This document shows, piece by piece, positions 62,901 through 64,000 of a stretch of 64,000 bases of DNA (the stretch's first letter is position 1; every line of letters begins with the position of its first letter). A program made the position numbers and the translations under genes. The notes under the pieces were generated by a model, which was not told the DNA's origin, made no database searches, and saw only the letters and a list, made by a program, of their open reading frames with translations. The stretch covers positions 15,243,485 to 15,307,484 of the forward strand of contig NC_088296.1 in the NCBI RefSeq assembly GCF_032854445.1. The letters run 5' to 3'. The stretch comes from Liolophura sinensis (lineage: Eukaryota > Mollusca > Polyplacophora > Chitonida > Chitonidae).

Positions 62901-63789
62901 CAGAACATTCCCCAGGCCTCTATCCAGCGTCTCATCCAGTCCATGACAAGGCGTGTCAGAACTGTTATTCGTGCCCGTGGTGGTCACAACAGATACTGAC
63001 ATTCCACTCAAGTGGGAGACTCATTGTGAGTGTCTTACCTCAAGTTGATGGCCTTGTTGTCTAGATATGGACCCTTCCTGAATCTGTGTAAAAAAATATT
63101 TGCAGAATAGCAATTCTTATTTAGTTATGCATAATTGAAAAGACTGCATCATCTCCGCAAAAAACCGGGTTATGCGTTTCTTTTTTTGGATAGTATATGT
63201 TCATACATAAAGATCATTACGAGTATACATCCACCACAATACATTCTACAATCTCCGTCCCGACGGAAGACACGTGCTTGTTACTACAGGCGTCTTCATT
63301 TCCCCTTCTGTCCAGCTAATCCTGACGAGTCCCCCTCTTCCCTGATGGCAGGTGTGAGTCCGTATCTCTCCACAGAATCCCAAATAAACGCCACGGTTTC
63401 TCCAGGAATGTATCCAGGTATTGCTGCATTTACGTTCAGTATTTCTTTACATAAGGAAAACTATCGCAAAAACTGTTACCAAAGTCTCTGTAAGCCGACT
63501 ACTGTACGGAAGGAAAAGAGAGAAATATTATGTAAGATGTTATTCTTCAAACTTGCATATAATAACAATGCCTGAAATTGTAAAAAGTGTCAACAAGAAC
63601 TGCAAGTACAATAGAGTTCCACTAATTTCATATGTGATTGTCTTAGTAACATGAACCCAGTTTATATTTTATAATCTTCCTCATAATTTGTCAAATATGT
63701 CACCCAGCCACGTTAACTGGACTCTCGGTCGGGATTGCCGGTGGGTTACTCGTCGTCATCGTTGTAGTTCTGGTTTTTGTCCAAAGGAG
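50274..63789 (+). CDS. gene 3: EGF / stalk single-pass membrane protein, 3' end beyond window
   Basis: Predicted exons 50274-50322, 57130-57252, 58640-58771, 63316-63417 and 63708-63789 join in frame (488 nt, 162 codons plus two bases). Order: signal peptide (1-16), Cys-rich EGF-like module (17-57), EGF module (58-101), Ser/Thr/Pro-rich stalk (102-135), membrane helix (about 140-159), then the basic QRR. All introns up to the helix are phase 1 and the one after it is phase 2, exactly as in gene 1. The cytoplasmic-tail exon lies to the right of the window. N-glycosylation sequons are frequent (NAT, NCS, NAS, NTT, NVS, NRS). It looks like a paralogue of gene 1 with a shorter extracellular part. 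A competing terminal exon at 50785 is listed separately. Confidence 0.75.
50455..50652 (+). mobile_element. SINE family A, 5'-truncated
   Basis: GAGTTCAAGTCCAGCTCGTG, CTCTGGCCGTACGTGG, CCACCATAATGCTGACCGCC and ATACCAATCAAATAATAAAT. Confidence 0.85.
50785..50948 (+). CDS. possible alternative terminal exon of gene 3, ending in a SINE
   Basis: A good acceptor (ACACCCTCCCTCAG) opens a phase-1 frame beginning GTCRYNNSDHK that runs 54 codons to TAA. It has a single Cys and is not an EGF. The last part overlaps a degraded family A 3' end, and the TAA comes from the SINE's GTATAAG block. Spliced to exon 1 it would give a small secreted protein of about 70 residues. It may equally be a dead exon. 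Low confidence. Confidence 0.3.
50897..50995 (+). mobile_element. SINE family A 3' remnant
   Basis: ATGCCGGGCAGTTCGGCTTC, then ACCACCATCGTATAATTATG, ACGGCGTAAAACAACAATG and AAGTAAATGAAAT: a shortened family end. Confidence 0.6.
51050..51194 (+). mobile_element. SINE family A 3' half
   Basis: GGCCGTAAGTCGGAAGGTCT, CAACCTGCGGATGGTCGTGG, TACGGCGTAAAATACCAATC. Confidence 0.85.
51195..53889. other. gene 3 intron sequence, unassigned
   Basis: No supported exon. Short AT-rich frames only (for instance 51768-51977). A phase-consistent but weak hydrophobic segment at 51642-51689 is discussed among the rejected items. Confidence 0.35.
53890..53978. repeat. (TA)n microsatellite
   Basis: About 85 nt of alternating TA. 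Confidence 0.95.
54156..54387. mobile_element. MITE with ~25-bp inverted ends
   Basis: The left end GTGACCGGTCAAAAATATTA, then GGCAAC, matches the reverse complement of the right end (GTTGCCTAATATTTTTACAG, then GTCAC) with few mismatches. 232 bp, no coding. A flanking target duplication is not clear. Confidence 0.7.
54388..55394. other. gene 3 intron sequence, unassigned
   Basis: No supported feature. Confidence 0.35.
55395..56345 (+). mobile_element. LINE relic: 3' end of a non-LTR retrotransposon
   Basis: The frame 55419-55721 reads as the C-terminal part of a reverse transcriptase: LEKISDWMTSNKLSLNINKT, then KCMAIG and FKFLGIMFNSKFSW, and KKVSRNIGIINHIK. After a frame change, LNYACV-like residues follow and then a 3' UTR ending in ATAAATACAATACAATAT near 56345. 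It is 5'-truncated and frameshifted, so dead. The clade (Jockey-, CR1- or RTE-like) cannot be settled from this piece. Confidence 0.8.
56440..56645 (+). mobile_element. SINE family A, degraded
   Basis: TTGGTTAGCGTGCCAGAGTG, ATCAATGCGGTGTCTTTGAG, TTCAAGTTGAACTCGTGC, CAGCAGCCTGCGGGTAG. Confidence 0.65.
57130..57252 (+). CDS. gene 3 exon 2: Cys-rich EGF-like module
   Basis: 123 nt, phase 1 to 1, acceptor ACACTTGTAG, donor G|GTAAGT. It encodes GNATCLTC, NCSCTCMDDW and FFCLG: six Cys with the CxC pairs of an EGF-like fold, in a less typical spacing. Its length equals that of gene 1 exon 3. Confidence 0.75.
57342..57410 (+). mobile_element. SINE family A head fragment
   Basis: GGGGGCCTCCGTGGTTAGCG, CTAGCCTCTCACCGATGTGA, TTCAAGTCTAGCTCATGCTG. 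The body is missing. Confidence 0.7.
57697..57957 (+). mobile_element. SINE family A, full length
   Basis: GGGGCCTCCGTGGCTCAGTT, GGTTAGCGCGCTAGCGCAGC, GTAATGACCTAGGAGTCTCT, B-box GAGTTCAAGTCC, ACGGCGTAAAACGCCAATCA and an (AATA)n tail. Confidence 0.95.
58640..58771 (+). CDS. gene 3 exon 3: EGF module
   Basis: 132 nt, phase 1 to 1, acceptor TTTTCTTCTACAG, donor G|GTGAGT. It encodes ETCNASSMKCLDNTTC, then GICLCSNGYNRSSTGRCIG. Six Cys with the classical CLC..GY..C end of an EGF domain. Confidence 0.85.
58808..59020. repeat. rearranged dispersed repeat (see 7560)
   Basis: GCGCATGTGCGCTCCCTACG (+) and AAGATTTTTGTACAAAATTT (the inverse of 7608-7627) both match parts of 7560-7690, in opposite orientations. 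Confidence 0.4.
59021..59535. other. gene 3 intron, unassigned
   Basis: No supported feature except GTACACTCAACAAAAATGTG near 59348, which resembles the left end of the MITE at 1809. No matching right end was found. Confidence 0.4.
59536..60000. repeat. homopolymer-rich tract (poly-T, poly-G, poly-C)
   Basis: G runs of nine to ten near 59548 and 59601, a C run of about 16 near 59705 and G runs near 59908 lie among T runs. CCCGAGATAAT (about 59717) and ATTATCTCGGG (about 59780) form an inverted repeat. Frames through it are low-complexity. Confidence 0.7.
60180..60345. repeat. ~41-bp minisatellite, four copies
   Basis: GAGGTGGAGGCCTGGACCAT, then GAGCTGGTATGAACTCATGT, repeated three times with a diverged fourth unit. 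Confidence 0.8.
60497..60815 (-). mobile_element. SINE family B, near full length
   Basis: The + strand shows GAGTGAGTGAGTGCTCGGGG, CAATTTTTCGGTCATATGAC, CACCGCTCTTTTATCTAGTG and GGACGCTCTACCAAGCGTGG, the reversed element with its tRNA-like head on the right. Confidence 0.85.
60806..61260 (-). pseudogene. Tc1-type transposase fragment, broken
   Basis: Three - strand frames carry parts of one transposase: MWSITEIRKKFSCLTNVER (N-terminus, about 61260), SDRLRSGRPCVTT (helix-turn-helix end, about 61090), and RTEHLRSAQFHLRW with SVAFTDESRL (about 60880-60970), which contains the first catalytic Asp. The pieces are frameshifted, and the C-terminal half is missing where SINE B begins. It is a different, older family member than the element to its right. 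Confidence 0.75.
61665..63193 (+). mobile_element. complete Tc1-type DNA transposon (1529 bp)
   Basis: Inverted ends CTATCCAAAAAAAGAAACGC (left) and GCGTTTCTTTTTTTGGATAG (right) are perfect complements, extending to ATA inside. They are flanked by TA dinucleotides at 61663-61664 and 63194-63195, the Tc1/mariner target. It encloses one intact transposase frame. It sits in a gene 3 intron, ending about 120 nt before the stalk exon. Confidence 0.92.
61992..62999 (+). CDS. Tc1-like transposase, full length but first catalytic Asp changed
   Basis: 335 codons, ATG to TGA, a normal length for the family. Order: N-terminal helix-turn-helix DNA-binding part (SISRRLHVSQSTISRLA), a GRPR motif (SGRPRVTT), then the DDE domain. 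The second Asp is in FQQDNARPHTA and the Glu in SPDLNPIEHLWDE. 34 residues separate them, the DD34E spacing of Tc1. The first catalytic position, Asp in the usual FSDES/FTDES motif, is Lys here (FSKES, codon AAA near nt 62438). Such a protein should not cut DNA, although the frame is otherwise open. Bound copies might still occupy the element's ends. Confidence 0.92.
   Translation: MPRLDTVTRNIDIGRLQAGESQSSISRRLHVSQSTISRLAARYNNTGTTNDCRRSGRPRVTTAAQDRYIRVLHLRDRCATAESTAASIPGLRRISGQTVRNRLREHGLKARRPYVGIVLRPHHRANRLRWCNNVTAWDLRNWRHIWFSKESRFLLQRRDGRNRVYRCAHERYAPNCVRQVDRFGGGSVMMWAAISYTGRANLVHVQGNLTAVRYRDTILQPHLLPVIDVQRELFQQDNARPHTARVTRDFLAENNVNVLPWPSRSPDLNPIEHLWDEFDRRLRQRQPQHQTLQEQVACLQQEWQNIPQASIQRLIQSMTRRVRTVIRARGGHNRY
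63316..63417 (+). CDS. gene 3 exon 4: Ser/Thr/Pro-rich stalk
   Basis: 102 nt, phase 1 to 1, acceptor CCCCTTCTGTCCAG, donor CCAG|GTATTG (weak). It encodes ANPDESPSSLMAG, VSPYLSTESQ and INATVSPGMYP. An internal GTGTGAGT...CACAG pair would make a 24-nt intron, too short to be real, so I keep one exon. Confidence 0.7.
63708..63789 (+). CDS. gene 3 exon 5: transmembrane helix
   Basis: 82 nt, acceptor GTCACCCAG, donor AG|GTAAGC, phase 1 to 2. It encodes ATLTGLSVGIAGG, LLVVIVVVLVFV, then the basic QRR: a clear single-pass helix. The codon split (AG|) and phase are the same as at the end of the gene 1 TM exon. Confidence 0.8.
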
Positions 63790-63911
63790 GTAAGCTCCAG
63801 CTGTTAATTTGTAGTAGAATAATTCGTTTAATTTTCCATCTTATATTAGTGATTTCCGTAAAGGTTGCATGAAATTGGTTGTATTTTTATTTTATTTTCT
63901 ATACTGAGAGA

Positions 63912-63968
63912 TTTGTCTATTTATTTGATTGAGGTTTTTCGCCTTACTCAAAAATATTTCACTTATAC
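63912..63968 (-). mobile_element. SINE family A 3' fragment at the window edge
   Basis: TATTTATTTGATTGAGGTTT, TCGCCTTACTCAAAAATATT, TCACTTATACG: the reversed 3' end, possibly continuing degraded to the edge. Confidence 0.7.
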
Positions 63969-64000
63969 GCAATTATTTGTACGGGCATTCCGGTTTCGAC

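Noticed and set aside
63350-63375. 24-nt intron inside the gene 3 stalk exon (GTGTGAGT ... CACAG)
   Set aside because: Too short for a spliceosomal intron, and the sequence reads through in frame as stalk.

Overview
The window is animal nuclear DNA, most likely from a mollusc or a close lophotrochozoan. The genes have introns with GT/AG junctions, the protein families are animal ones (C2H2 zinc fingers, EGF modules, mucin-like stalks), and the DNA is packed with tRNA-derived SINEs of the kinds I associate with bivalve, gastropod and chiton genomes. I cannot name the species from the sequence alone.

Layout. 1-1256 is the last coding part of a six-finger C2H2 zinc-finger gene, followed by its 3' UTR and a MITE. 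2.1-7.4 kb is non-coding and holds SINEs, a diverged tandem duplication and a 56-bp minisatellite. 7456-21313 is a complete 12-exon gene (gene 1) for a single-pass membrane protein of 454 residues: signal peptide, two EGF modules, a truncated calcium-binding-type EGF, a Thr/Pro-rich stalk made of small repeated exons, one transmembrane helix and a 168-residue tail with tyrosine and PPxY motifs. 24.0-35.6 kb is one 11.6-kb block of two adjoining, homologous satellite arrays (79-bp and 77-bp units) with higher-order duplications and one inverted segment. 36-43.7 kb is repeats. 43761-46432 holds the 3' exons (stalk end, membrane helix, tyrosine-rich tail) of a second membrane protein (gene 2). 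At 46.54-46.86 kb lies an inverted copy of gene 1's first EGF exon. 50274-63789 is a third gene of the same design (gene 3: signal peptide, two EGF exons, stalk, membrane helix), running off the right edge; a LINE relic, two Tc1-type transposons and several SINEs sit in its introns.

The three membrane-protein genes lie head to tail on the + strand. They share an exon grammar: phase-1/phase-1 extracellular exons, then a phase-2 junction just after the membrane helix. Their tails differ completely in sequence. I read this as a small tandem cluster of modular cell-surface receptors or adhesion proteins that gains and loses exons quickly. Their ligand and function are not visible in the sequence. 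All splice joins are predictions from splice signals, phase and protein sense, without transcript evidence.
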